Shown here in pieces: positions 28,004 to 38,046 of a stretch of DNA of 64,000 nucleotides; positions within the stretch are counted from its first letter, which is position 1; every line of letters begins with the position of its first letter. Source of the stretch: Micromonospora coriariae (GTDB taxonomy: Bacteria; Actinomycetota; Actinomycetes; Mycobacteriales; Micromonosporaceae); the NCBI RefSeq assembly GCF_900091455.1, contig NZ_LT607412.1, positions 620,001 through 684,000 on the forward strand, written 5' to 3'. The notes under the pieces are model-generated. The model made no database searches, was not told the DNA's origin, and saw only the letters and a program-made list of their open reading frames with translations. The translations under genes were made by a program, and so were the position numbers.

Positions 28004-28255
28004 GGACGGCCGCCCGGCAGGCTGGACGCCACCGAGCTGTTGTTTCTGCCGGTGGCCAACCCAGAGGGCTAGGACTACAGCCCTACCCCGAGGCAACCGG
28101 CTGATTCGTCGTAAGAACCTGCGCGACAACAACGGCGACGGGCAGATCAGCCGCATGACGGCGTCGTCGACTTCAACCGCAACCGCAGCTACAAGCGGGT
28201 GGGGGTAGGACAACCAGGGCTTGTCGCCGGAGCCGAGCAGCGAGACCTACCGGAG
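28004..28255 (+). pseudogene. Relic of an M14 zinc carboxypeptidase gene
   Basis: Pieces of an M14 metallocarboxypeptidase can be read in order on the + strand with stops and frame changes between them: RLDATELLFLPVANPEG then a TAG (about 28025-28072); GNRLIRRKNLRDNNGDGQIS (about 28095-28155); DGVVDFNRNRSYK (about 28160-28200), in the position of the family's DLNRNY segment; and DNQGLSPEPSSETYRS (about 28208-28255). The zinc-ligand part upstream and everything downstream are missing. The exact left edge is uncertain. Confidence 0.65.
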
Positions 28256-28365
28256 CCGTTCCCGCCGGCCGCGGCGCGGTGCCCTGCGGGACCTGGTCGA
28301 CGTACACCGCACGCACGTTCGGTGTACGCCCGGCGCGGCCGCCCCTGATGTGGTGAGCTGTACGG

Positions 28366-29283
28366 GTGTCGGGTCTGGGTCTCGTACTGCACCCCACCCG
28401 GGATGTCACCGAGGTGGTCGGGATCATCGAACGGTGGGCGACGCGCCACCACAAGTCGCTGATGGTGCGCGCGGAGGACAAGCACCGCGTACCGGCCAGC
28501 GTCGAGCCCGTTCCGGAGGACGAGGTGGCTGTCCGCGCCGACGCGTTGATCAGCATCGGCGGTGACGGCACGATGCTGGGTGCGCTGCGTTCCGCGGTCC
28601 TCGACCCGAAGCCGGTGCTCGGCGTACATCTGGGCCGCTTGGGGTTCCTCGTCGAGGTCGAGCCGCCGGCGCTGCCCGAGGCGCTGAGCCGGCTGCTGTC
28701 CAAGGACTTCACAATCGAGTCGCACGCCTGTCTGGCCTGCGACGTGTGCGGTGACGACGTGGTGGCGTTCAACGACATCGCGCTGGTCCGCCAGCCGGGG
28801 TCCGGGTTCGTCACCGCCACTCTCGCGGTGGACGGCCAGCAGTACGGCTACTACCGCGCCGATGCGGTGGTGGTCAGCACGCCGACCGGCTCCACGGCGT
28901 ACAGCTACGCGGCGGGCGGCCCGCTGATCTCCCCGGCGGCGGACGTGGTGGTGGTGACGCCGTCGGCGCCGATGGCGGGCATCTCCCGGGCGGTGGTGCT
29001 CTCACCGGACGAGAAGATCCGGCTGGAGCTGGAGCCCAACTCGTCGTCCGTCGTGGTGGAGATGGACGGGTTGGTGTTCCGGGACGCGGCGACCGAGGGT
29101 GCCGTGGACATCAGCTACCGCCGCAACGCCGGCCTGGTGGTCCGCTTCGACCCGTTGCGCTATCAGGAACGCAACCAGTTGAAGATGACCCTGCTCGACC
29201 TGCCGTTCCTGCCCGAGCAGCTCAGCGAGCTCCTCCCCGATGAGCTGCGGCGGCGCCAGCGGGAGCTGCCGCCACCCTGCTGA
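28366..29283 (+). CDS. nadK: NAD kinase
   Basis: ATP- or polyphosphate-dependent phosphorylation of NAD(H) to NADP(H), cytosolic. 305 aa, normal length. G65-G-D-G-T69 is the family signature; FNDIALVR, RADAVVVSTPTGSTAYSYAA (the conserved second glycine-rich region) and the C-terminal EMDGLVF strand are all present. GTG start at the beginning of the conserved domain. Monocistronic, convergent with pgm across a hairpin. Confidence 0.93.
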   Translation: MSGLGLVLHPTRDVTEVVGIIERWATRHHKSLMVRAEDKHRVPASVEPVPEDEVAVRADALISIGGDGTMLGALRSAVLDPKPVLGVHLGRLGFLVEVEPPALPEALSRLLSKDFTIESHACLACDVCGDDVVAFNDIALVRQPGSGFVTATLAVDGQQYGYYRADAVVVSTPTGSTAYSYAAGGPLISPAADVVVVTPSAPMAGISRAVVLSPDEKIRLELEPNSSSVVVEMDGLVFRDAATEGAVDISYRRNAGLVVRFDPLRYQERNQLKMTLLDLPFLPEQLSELLPDELRRRQRELPPPC

Positions 29284-29333
29284 CCGACCCCAGCCCAGGA
29301 CCGGCCCCGGGCCGCTCCCCCGCCTGCCCGCAG

Positions 29334-29392
29334 TTGACCATGAAGTTATTGCCGCCCGACGCGGCGTGTCGTGGCAACAACCTCATGATCAA
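29334..29392. terminator. Long imperfect hairpin between nadK and pgm
   Basis: 20-nt arms 29334-29353 and 29373-29392 with 3 mismatches, and a GC-rich centre that can also pair in part. It sits between convergent genes and is A/T-richer than its surroundings. Likely a bidirectional terminator; the TTGA...TCAA ends could also mark a dispersed repeat. Confidence 0.55.
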
Positions 29393-29434
29393 CGCGGAGG
29401 GGGCACCAGGGACCGGGCCGGCCGGGGGGTGTGA

Positions 29435-31078
<1,644 letters not shown>

Positions 31079-31125
31079 GGGGGTCTACCTCCTCGGTGCT
31101 GGGATCAACGACGGGCGGGCCCGGG

Positions 31126-32358
31126 TCACAGCTCGACTCTCTGGCCCTTGCCGATCACCACGATGCCGTTGTCCGAGACGGTGTAACGCTGCCGGTCCTT
31201 CTCCAGGTCGACGCCGATCTCGGCGCCCTCCGGGACGAACACGTTCTTGTCCAGGATGGCCCGCCGGATCACCGCGTGCCGGCCGATCTCCACACCCTCC
31301 ATCAGCACCGAACCCTCGACGTGCGCCCAGGAGTGCACCCGCACCTTCGGCGAGACGATCGAGTTTTCCACCAGCGAGCCGGAGATCACCACGCCCGGGG
31401 AGACCATCGAGCCGACCGCGCGGCCGACCCGCTCCCCCCACTGGTGTACGAACTTCGCCGGCGGCCACGGCGGCTGCTCCGTGTAGATCGGCCAGTCGAA
31501 GTTGTACATGTTGAACACCGGGTGCACGTTGATCAGATCCATGTGCGCGTCGTAGAACGAGTCGAGCGTCCCGACGTCCCGCCAGTAGCCCCGGTCCCGG
31601 TCGGTGCTGCCCGGCACCTCGTTGTCCCGGAAGTCGTAGACGTTCGCCTCGCCCCGCTCGACGAGCATCGGGATGATGCTGCCGCCCATGTCGTGCTTGC
31701 TGGTCTTGTCCTCCGCGTCGCGCTCGACGGCCTCGCAGAGCGCGCGCGTGGTGAAGACGTAGTTGCCCATCGAGGCGTAGATCTCGTCCGGTGCGTCGGG
31801 CAGGCCGACCGCGTCGGTGGGCTTCTCCCGGAACGCCCGGATGCGCCGGCCGTCCTCGCCGACCTCGATGACGCCGAACTGGTCGGCCATCGACAGCGGC
31901 TGGCGGATGCCGGCGACGGTCACCGCGGCGCCGGAGGCGATGTGGTCCTCCACCATCTGCCGCGGGTCCATCCGGTAGATGTGGTCGGCGCCGAAGACGA
32001 TCACGTAGTCGGGCTGCTCGTCGTTGATCAGGTTGAAGCTCTGGTAGATGGCGTCGGCGGAGCCGGCGAACCACCAGGGGCCGCGACGCTGCTGCGCCGG
32101 AACGGGCGTGACGTAGTTGCCGAGCAGCGTGGACATCCGCCAGGTCTTGGTGATGTGCCGGTCGAGGGAGTGGGACTTGTACTGGGTCAGCACGACGATC
32201 TTGAGATAGCCGGCGTTGGCCAGGTTGGAGAGGACGAAGTCGACCATGCGGTACATCCCGCCGAACGGGACGGCCGGCTTGGCCCGGTCCGTGGTGAGTG
32301 GCATCAGGCGCTTGCCCTCCCCACCCGCCAGGACGATCGCGAGCACCTTGGCAGCCAT
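31126..32358 (-). CDS. glgC: Glucose-1-phosphate adenylyltransferase
   Basis: Makes ADP-glucose from glucose-1-P and ATP. 410 aa. The N-terminal nucleotidyltransferase signature [13 protein letters not shown] is followed by [20 protein letters not shown] and the GTADAIYQ-like GSADAIYQ. The C-terminal part is a beta-helix with the regulatory region ([20 protein letters not shown]). ATG with no Shine-Dalgarno; TAGCGT lies 6 nt upstream, suggesting a leaderless mRNA. Divergent from the glycosyltransferase that uses its product, as in mycobacterial Rv1213/Rv1212c. Confidence 0.95.
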   Translation of the reverse strand: MAAKVLAIVLAGGEGKRLMPLTTDRAKPAVPFGGMYRMVDFVLSNLANAGYLKIVVLTQYKSHSLDRHITKTWRMSTLLGNYVTPVPAQQRRGPWWFAGSADAIYQSFNLINDEQPDYVIVFGADHIYRMDPRQMVEDHIASGAAVTVAGIRQPLSMADQFGVIEVGEDGRRIRAFREKPTDAVGLPDAPDEIYASMGNYVFTTRALCEAVERDAEDKTSKHDMGGSIIPMLVERGEANVYDFRDNEVPGSTDRDRGYWRDVGTLDSFYDAHMDLINVHPVFNMYNFDWPIYTEQPPWPPAKFVHQWGERVGRAVGSMVSPGVVISGSLVENSIVSPKVRVHSWAHVEGSVLMEGVEIGRHAVIRRAILDKNVFVPEGAEIGVDLEKDRQRYTVSDNGIVVIGKGQRVEL

Positions 32359-32364
32359 GCCACG

Positions 32365-32370
32365 ACGCTA
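32365..32370 (-). promoter_or_regulatory. Putative -10 element for leaderless glgC
   Basis: TAGCGT on the minus strand, 6 nt before the glgC ATG. Confidence 0.45.
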
Positions 32371-32416
32371 TCCACCCTCGCCGCACTTCACCACTCGTAC
32401 GGGGAGTCTTCTGCAC

Positions 32417-32422
32417 TAGGGT
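32417..32422 (+). promoter_or_regulatory. Putative -10 element for glgM/glgA
   Basis: TAGGGT, 8 nt before the ATG at 32431. With the glgC element it forms a 72-nt divergent promoter region. No clear -35 box. Confidence 0.45.
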
Positions 32423-32430
32423 GCGGGGTC

Positions 32431-33636
32431 ATGACGGAACCCACCCCGCTGCGCGTCGACCTGCTGACCCGGGAGTACCCGCCGGAGGTCTACGGCGGCG
32501 CCGGAGTGCACGTCGAGTACCTGGCCCGGGAGTTGCGCGGCCTGGCCGACGTACGGGTGCACTGCTTCGGTCTGCCGCGTACCGAGCCGGGGGTCACCGC
32601 GTACACCGAACCGCCCGGCCTGACCGGCGCGAACGCCGCGCTGCGCACGATGGGCGTCGATCTGGAGATGGCCGCCGGCGCGGCCGGCAGTGACGTGGTG
32701 CACAGCCACACCTGGTACGCGAACCTGGCCGGGCACACCGCGAAGCTGCTGCACGGGGTGCCGCACGTGGTGACCGCGCACAGCCTGGAACCGCTGCGGC
32801 CGTGGAAGGCCGAGCAGCTCGGTGGCGGCTACGCGCTCTCCTCCTGGATCGAGCGCACCGCGATGGAGGCCGCCGACGCCGTGATCGCGGTCAGCGGGGG
32901 GATGCGTAACGACGTGCTCACCGCGTACCCGCAGATCGACCCGTCCCGGGTCCGGGTGGTCTACAACGGCATCGACACCATTCAGTACGCCCCGGATCAG
33001 GGCACCGACGTGCTGGACCGGCTCGGCATCGACCCGGCCCGACCCAGCGTGGTCTACGTAGGCAGGATCACCCGGCAGAAGGGGCTGCCCTACCTGCTGC
33101 GGGCCGCCCGGGAGTTGCCGGCGGACACCCAGCTCGTGCTGCTCGCCGGAGCGCCGGACACCGCCGAGATCGCCGCCGAGGTCCAGGAGCTGGTCGCCGA
33201 GCTGCGGGCCAACCGCTCCGGCGTGGTGTGGGTGGCCGAGATGCTGCCCAAGCCCGAGGTGATCCAGGTGCTCACCCACGCCACCGTCTTCGCCTGCCCG
33301 TCGGTGTACGAGCCGATGGGCATCGTCAATCTGGAGGCGATGGCCTGCGAGACGGCTGTGGTGGCGACCGCGACCGGCGGCATCCCCGAGGTCGTCGCCG
33401 ACGACGAGACGGGTCTGCTGGTGCCGATCGAGCAGGCCACCGACGGTTCCGGGACCCCGCTGGACCCGGACCGCTTCGTGGCCGACCTGGCGGCCGCGAT
33501 CAACACCTTGCTGAGCGACCCGGCGCGTACCGAGCGGTTCGGCCTTGCCGGCCGGCAGCGCGCGGTGCAGCACTTCTCCTGGGATGCCATCGCCCGGCAG
33601 ACCCTGGATGTCTACCGCTCCGTAGGCGCGGCCTGA
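32431..33636 (+). CDS. glgM: GT4 alpha-glucan synthase of the GlgM (Rv1212c) type
   Basis: 401 aa GT-B glycosyltransferase using ADP-glucose. Actinobacterial orthologues annotated as GlgA were later shown to act as GlgM, making maltose-1-phosphate from ADP-glucose and glucose-1-P (family knowledge). EYPPEVYGGAGVHVEYLAREL opens the N-domain; VYVGRITRQKGLPYLL and the E-x7-E in PSVYEPMGIVNLEAM lie in the C-domain. ATG chosen at the first conserved residues; TAGGGT lies 8 nt upstream. The head-to-head arrangement with glgC supports the GlgM assignment; a classical chain-extending GlgA role cannot be excluded. Confidence 0.85.
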   Translation: MTEPTPLRVDLLTREYPPEVYGGAGVHVEYLARELRGLADVRVHCFGLPRTEPGVTAYTEPPGLTGANAALRTMGVDLEMAAGAAGSDVVHSHTWYANLAGHTAKLLHGVPHVVTAHSLEPLRPWKAEQLGGGYALSSWIERTAMEAADAVIAVSGGMRNDVLTAYPQIDPSRVRVVYNGIDTIQYAPDQGTDVLDRLGIDPARPSVVYVGRITRQKGLPYLLRAARELPADTQLVLLAGAPDTAEIAAEVQELVAELRANRSGVVWVAEMLPKPEVIQVLTHATVFACPSVYEPMGIVNLEAMACETAVVATATGGIPEVVADDETGLLVPIEQATDGSGTPLDPDRFVADLAAAINTLLSDPARTERFGLAGRQRAVQHFSWDAIARQTLDVYRSVGAA

Positions 33637-33663
33637 GGGGGCGAGCCCTGATCACCGCCGGCC

Positions 33664-34608
33664 TCAGATCGCCGTCCCCGGCGGCGACTTGAGCAACGAC
33701 GCCGCCTCGGCGGAATGACCACCACGGCCGTTGCGTAGCGCGCTGGCTGCGATGCGGATCAGGTCGATGTTGACCCCGGCGGCACCACTGGGATCGTGCA
33801 CCTTCAGCTTCACGTCGAGGCTCACCGCGGTCTCGCCCCAACCCTGCGCCTCAAGGTTGAGGTGAGCCACCTTCTGCGACGCGAGATGCGGCAGGTATCC
33901 GAGCGGGGCCACCTCGACCGTGTCAGCCGCCGACAGGGCGTTGAGCTTGGACTGCTTCTTGGTATTGGGGTTCTCGACCAGGTTGCGGAAGTCTTCGGTG
34001 CCGCCCAGATTGACCTGGTAGGAACTGACCAGGGTGAGGCCCCGGTCCGCGAGTAGCCGCAGCAGCGCGTCGTGCAGCACCGAGGTGCCGAACTGGCTCG
34101 CGAGGTCGTCGCCGAGCAACGGAAGATTGGCCGCTTCGAAGCTGTCCAGCAGCTGCGGATCGCGGGCTACCGGGTCGGAGGTGGTGTTGATGAAGGCGAC
34201 ACCCGCTGTGCGAGCTGCCTCGGCATACGCCTGGGCGGTCGTTGGCCGGCCACTCGGTGCCGAGTAGAGCAGCACCTCCGCCCCCGCCAGCGCCGCCACC
34301 ACCCGCGCCACCTCGGTCGCGTCGACAAGGCCCTTCGTGACGGGCACACCTGCTCCGGGCAGGTCGCAGTTCAGCCGGGGAAAGTTGTTGGGCGCCAGGA
34401 AGATCGCCTCGGTAAGGTCCCGACCGATCTTCTCCTCGGATGTGGCGAATGCCGCCACGACGTCGATGTCGCCCACCCCGAGCCCGTCGATCATCGGCCT
34501 GCGGATTCCGACCAGGCTGCCGCTCTGGCGGTACAGAGCAAGCCCCTGCACAAGTGCCGACGTGTTGTTACCGACACCAACGACCGCGACTTTCACCCGT
34601 TCGACCAT
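33664..34608 (-). CDS. ino1: Inositol-3-phosphate synthase family protein
   Basis: NAD-dependent cyclisation of glucose-6-P to inositol-phosphate, the start of phosphatidylinositol and mycothiol synthesis. 314 aa, shorter than the about 360 aa of mycobacterial Ino1. VGVGNNTSALVQG is the NAD turn; AFINTTSDP, DDLASQFGTSVLHDAL, NLGGTEDFRN and the Lys-rich KKQSKLNAL match conserved active-site regions. ATG preceded by TAGCCT at 6 nt (leaderless). Because it is short, this may be a second, variant synthase rather than the housekeeping one. Confidence 0.82.
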   Translation of the reverse strand: MVERVKVAVVGVGNNTSALVQGLALYRQSGSLVGIRRPMIDGLGVGDIDVVAAFATSEEKIGRDLTEAIFLAPNNFPRLNCDLPGAGVPVTKGLVDATEVARVVAALAGAEVLLYSAPSGRPTTAQAYAEAARTAGVAFINTTSDPVARDPQLLDSFEAANLPLLGDDLASQFGTSVLHDALLRLLADRGLTLVSSYQVNLGGTEDFRNLVENPNTKKQSKLNALSAADTVEVAPLGYLPHLASQKVAHLNLEAQGWGETAVSLDVKLKVHDPSGAAGVNIDLIRIAASALRNGRGGHSAEAASLLKSPPGTAI

Positions 34609-34614
34609 GGCGGC

Positions 34615-34620
34615 AGGCTA
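34615..34620 (-). promoter_or_regulatory. Putative -10 element for leaderless ino1
   Basis: TAGCCT on the minus strand, 6 nt before the ATG at 34608; TGTGAC is nearby upstream. No Shine-Dalgarno. Confidence 0.4.
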
Positions 34621-34692
34621 CGTCACAGTCGGCTCGGTGATCCGCTTCGACCGGACCGCACGACGAGGCCGGAAAGTGTCGTACAGGTGTTC

Positions 34693-34698
34693 TAGTCT
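34693..34698 (+). promoter_or_regulatory. Putative -10 element for the HNH gene
   Basis: TAGTCT, 6 nt before GTG 34705. No Shine-Dalgarno. Confidence 0.4.
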
Positions 34699-34704
34699 CC
34701 AATC

Positions 34705-35956
34705 GTGATCGATGCGTTGGAGCAGGCTGAGGCCGCAGTGGTGGCCTGCTTCGACATGCCCGTCTGGGCTGCCAGCGAGCGCGATCTTGTGGCGGCGCTG
34801 GAGGCGACGCATCGCCTGGAGCAGCGCGTGGCGGCAGTCAAGGTGACCCTCGTACGCGAGCTGGACGGCCGCGGCACCGCGACCGCGCAGGGCGCGTCCT
34901 CCACAGCCGTGTGGCTACGGGACCGGCTACGCCTCGGCGTCGGCGCCGCCCGCCGCCTGGTCGAGCTGGCCGCGAGCCTCGACGCCGCCCCGCCCCGGCG
35001 TGCGGGACGCGCTGGCCGGCGGAGCGGTCGACGTGGAGCAGGTCCGGGTCATCGCCGATACGGTCGAGATCGTCCACGCCACCGCCGGCACGGAGGCCGC
35101 CGACAAGGCTGTCGGCGTCCTCGTCGAATGGGCGGCGCAGTTCGACGCCGCCCTGCTCCGCAAGCTCGGCACCCGGATCCTCGACCACGTCGCCCCAGAC
35201 CTCGCCGACGCCGCCGCCGAGGCGGCGCTGCGGGCGCAGGAGTCGCGCGCCGTCCGGGACCGACACCTCACCATCAACGAGCAGACCGACGGCCGACTAC
35301 GCCTCAGCGGCATCCTCGACACCGAAACCGCCGCCGCGCTGCGTGCCGCCATCGACCCGCTCACCTCGCCCACTGGCCTCGACGACGCCCGCACCCCCGG
35401 GCAACGCCGCCACGACGCTCTGGCCGACGTGTGCCGGCTCGCCCTTCGTACCGGTGAGCTACCCGGGAACGGTGGCGACCTCGCCCAGGTCGTCGTCACC
35501 ACCAGCTACGACGAGTTGACCCGCCAGTTGGGCACCGGCGTTCTCGACATCGGCCCGCACCTCACGCCCGAGGCCGTGCGCCGCTTGGCCTGCGACGCGA
35601 GCATCCTGCCCGCCGCGCTCGGCAGCACCGGCCAGGTCCTCGACGTGGGTAGGCAACGCCGCCTCATCAGCGGTCCGCTGCGACGCGCCCTGGTGCTGCG
35701 CGACCGGGGCTGCGCGTTTCCCGGCTGCGACCGCCCACCGCGCTGGTGCGAGGGCCACCACATCCGGCACTGGGCCGACAGCGGCGACACCAGCCTCGAC
35801 AACGCGGTGCTGCTCTGCGGCCACCACCACCGACACCTGCACCACGGCGACTGGGCCGTCCGGCTCGGCGGCGACGGCCACCCCGAATTCGTGCCACCCG
35901 CCTGGCTCGACCCCGACCAACTCCCCCGCCGCAACCACTACCACCGACGCAGATAG
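34705..35956 (+). pseudogene. 13E12-repeat family HNH endonuclease, single-base frameshift
   Basis: DUF222 (13E12) N-domain plus C-terminal HNH nuclease domain, a family repeated many times in actinobacterial genomes. The N-part is in the frame of GTG 34705 up to LAASLDAAPP; the rest (VRDALAGGAVDVEQ... to the end) continues one frame over. One extra C in the run 34993-34996 explains the shift. The HNH site looks intact: CAFPGCDRPPRWCEGHHIRHW, then DNAVLLCGHHHRHLH. Without the insertion the product would be about 417 aa. It may be a real pseudogene, a phase-variable homopolymer or a sequencing error. Confidence 0.8.
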
Positions 35957-36010
35957 CCAACGACGGGTTGCCCGCTGCCCGGCCGGTCGGTGTCCGCCGG
36001 TCCGTGACCG

Positions 36011-36031
36011 CTGTCCGCTGTCCGCTGTCCG
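36011..36031. repeat. Three tandem CTGTCCG units
   Basis: Perfect 7-bp triplicate in the 197-nt gap between the HNH gene and the convergent XRE gene. The rest of the gap shows nothing recognisable. Confidence 0.6.
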
Positions 36032-36153
36032 CCGCTGGAGTGTGTGTGGTGTCGACCTGCCACCTTTGTGGGCGCTCGGCTCCGGTCCCTGCCGGGCTGC
36101 CCAAACGCGGCGCAGACAATGCGGGGCAGCCTGACACGTGGGACGGAGGTGCG

Positions 36154-37440
36154 TCACGTGGCGTGGAGGGTGGCAGCGAGCTGGGCCAGGCCGGACGGCG
36201 CGTCGGCGGACCGCCACACGACCGCGACCAGTTTCCGTACCGCAGGCCGGTCGTGCACCTCACTGCGGGCGGTGCGTTCCGCGTCGAGGACCGTCTGGCC
36301 CGCGCGGCGCATGTCGCCGGCCAGGGCATACGCGCGGGCCACATCAAGGAGGTACGCGGCCCGGTGCTCGGGCGGCAGCCACCGCCACTCGTCGCCGGCC
36401 ACCAGCCGCTCATGCCGGGCCGTCGCCGTGGTGACGTCGCCGAGGGCCGCGTCGGCAACCACCCAGGCCGCCTCAACCGCCGCCCGGCCGAAACCCCCGA
36501 CACCAATGACCGCACCGCCCGAGACCGCACCCCCACAGCCCGCACCCCTACAGCCCGCACCGCCAGGGCCTGCACCGCCAGAGCCAGGGTCAGCGGCAAC
36601 GGCAGCGACAGCCGCACGGGCAGCGGTGCCGTCCGCGCCGAGGTCTCGCGCGATCTTCGCGGCCTGGTCGCATGACTGGCGGGCGAGGCGTTCGTCTCCC
36701 CCGCCTGCGGCGGCGAGGGCTGCCTGAAGGAACAGCGTCCCGCGCAGCGCCACGCTGGCCCCGGAGCAATCATGCGCACCGATGCGGTCAGCGGCGACGA
36801 GCGCGGCGTCCAGGGCGGACCGCCGTCGACCACGGGACCGCAGGGCCTGACTCAGGGACACGGTAGCGACGGCGGCCACCTGCGGATCGCGGTTCGCCAG
36901 GGCGACGGTCATCCCACGGTCGGCGGCCAGCCAGGCCAACTCCCCCTGGTCGACCTTGACCAGCACCAGCGCGATGAGCGCGTACACCGACACGAGCAGC
37001 GCGTCCGTCGCGCCCGGGCGAGCGGCGTGCGCTTCGCGGGCGGCGTCGAGCAGGCCGGGCAGCAGTGCCAGCAACGCCGGGTACCGGGCATGCCGATAAC
37101 TCTGCTCGGCATGCTCCAGCCGGGCCCGCAACTCCTCGACCAGCGGCGGCCGGTCCGCGCCCGACAGGTCGTACCGGGCCAGCGCCGTCCGGATCCCGTC
37201 CACCCCCGCGGCGACCGGAGTCGGCCGCACGGGCCGGGCCGCCAGCAGGACCTCCACATCGATGCGCAACGTCTCGGCGACCTCCCGGAGGTTGGACACC
37301 CGCTCCAACCGGCGTACCCCACGCTCGACCTTGTCCACCCAACTCTTCGACTTACCGAGCCGGTCGGCGAACTGCTGCTGCGTCATGTTCCTGCGTACCC
37401 GCCACTGCGCGACCCGGCGACCCACCGGCAGCTCGTTCAC
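36154..37440 (-). CDS. XRE-type regulator with TPR-like domain
   Basis: 428 aa. The N-terminal helix-turn-helix (VGRRVAQWRVRRNMTQQQFA, then KSKSWVDKVERGVRRLE) is a clear XRE DNA-binding domain, about residues 6-60. A long alpha-helical TPR-like region follows (REAHAARPGATDALL, LAWLAADRGMTVALANRD). A Gly/Ala/Cys-rich low-complexity insert sits at about 36490-36600, inside the helical part. GTG 37440 chosen because the conserved HTH follows directly. Such one-component regulators often pair with small acidic or membrane proteins; the small gene just upstream is in the same transcription unit. Confidence 0.82.
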   Translation of the reverse strand: MNELPVGRRVAQWRVRRNMTQQQFADRLGKSKSWVDKVERGVRRLERVSNLREVAETLRIDVEVLLAARPVRPTPVAAGVDGIRTALARYDLSGADRPPLVEELRARLEHAEQSYRHARYPALLALLPGLLDAAREAHAARPGATDALLVSVYALIALVLVKVDQGELAWLAADRGMTVALANRDPQVAAVATVSLSQALRSRGRRRSALDAALVAADRIGAHDCSGASVALRGTLFLQAALAAAGGGDERLARQSCDQAAKIARDLGADGTAARAAVAAVAADPGSGGAGPGGAGCRGAGCGGAVSGGAVIGVGGFGRAAVEAAWVVADAALGDVTTATARHERLVAGDEWRWLPPEHRAAYLLDVARAYALAGDMRRAGQTVLDAERTARSEVHDRPAVRKLVAVVWRSADAPSGLAQLAATLHAT

Positions 37441-37456
37441 CGCCGGCCCGTCGCGC

Positions 37457-37654
37457 TCACCGCAGGACCCCAACCACGAGCAGCACGAGTACGACCACCG
37501 CGATCGCGATGCCGTAGGTGTACTGCCGCCGGGTGAGCGGCGCCCGCGTCGGCGAGGGCGGACCGGGCACCCGATCCCCATCCGGCTGCGGAGGCCGCGC
37601 CCCGGCAACGGGGTACGCGGGCGGCAGCGGCCCGTCCGGCAAACGCTCGTCCAC
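37457..37654 (-). CDS. Small single-pass membrane protein
   Basis: 65 aa. The first 43 residues are Pro-rich and polar (cytosolic by charge), followed by one membrane helix near the C-terminus (YGIAIAVVVLVLLVVGVLR). GTG 37654 is strongly supported by AGGAGG 5 nt upstream. It ends 16 nt before the XRE regulator start, so the two are probably co-transcribed; no known family recognised. Confidence 0.7.
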   Translation of the reverse strand: MDERLPDGPLPPAYPVAGARPPQPDGDRVPGPPSPTRAPLTRRQYTYGIAIAVVVLVLLVVGVLR

Positions 37655-37816
37655 CTGTGCCTCCTCGCGGCGCGACGAAATGGTGAGTGATGGAGGTAGT
37701 GGGTGCTGGGAGTGATCGGTGATGGGGGATGCGGGTCAGGGGCGGGATGACACGGGAAACCACCCCGCCTGCGATGAGGCACTCCGCTGCTGACGAGAGG
37801 ACCTCCTACACCATCC

Positions 37817-37845
37817 AACTTAGGACCCTAAGTAGCCAGAGTCAA
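37817..37845 (-). promoter_or_regulatory. Near-consensus promoter overlapped by a palindromic operator
   Basis: Minus strand: -35 TTGACT (37845-37840), 17-nt spacer, -10 TAAGTT (37822-37817). The palindrome ACTTAGG-AC-CCTAAGT (37818-37833) covers the -10 and part of the spacer. It would drive the small membrane protein and XRE regulator leftward, with about 155 nt of leader. The site also lies 78 nt upstream of the divergent GntR start, so that GntR protein or the XRE protein are candidate binders. Confidence 0.55.
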
Positions 37846-38046
37846 CACAGGGTCCAGACTGTGTCGCGCGTGGTGAGACTCTGTACAGGCTGACGAGAGG
37901 TGGTCCCACCATGCCCCGCAAGCCTGTCTACGAGCAGGTCGTCGATGACATCACGACGTCAATCCGAAGCGGCACCCTTAGAGCTCCTAACAGAATGACC
38001 TAGGGGCCGTCCGTCCTTATCGGATGGTCGACTAGAGTGCTCGGCC

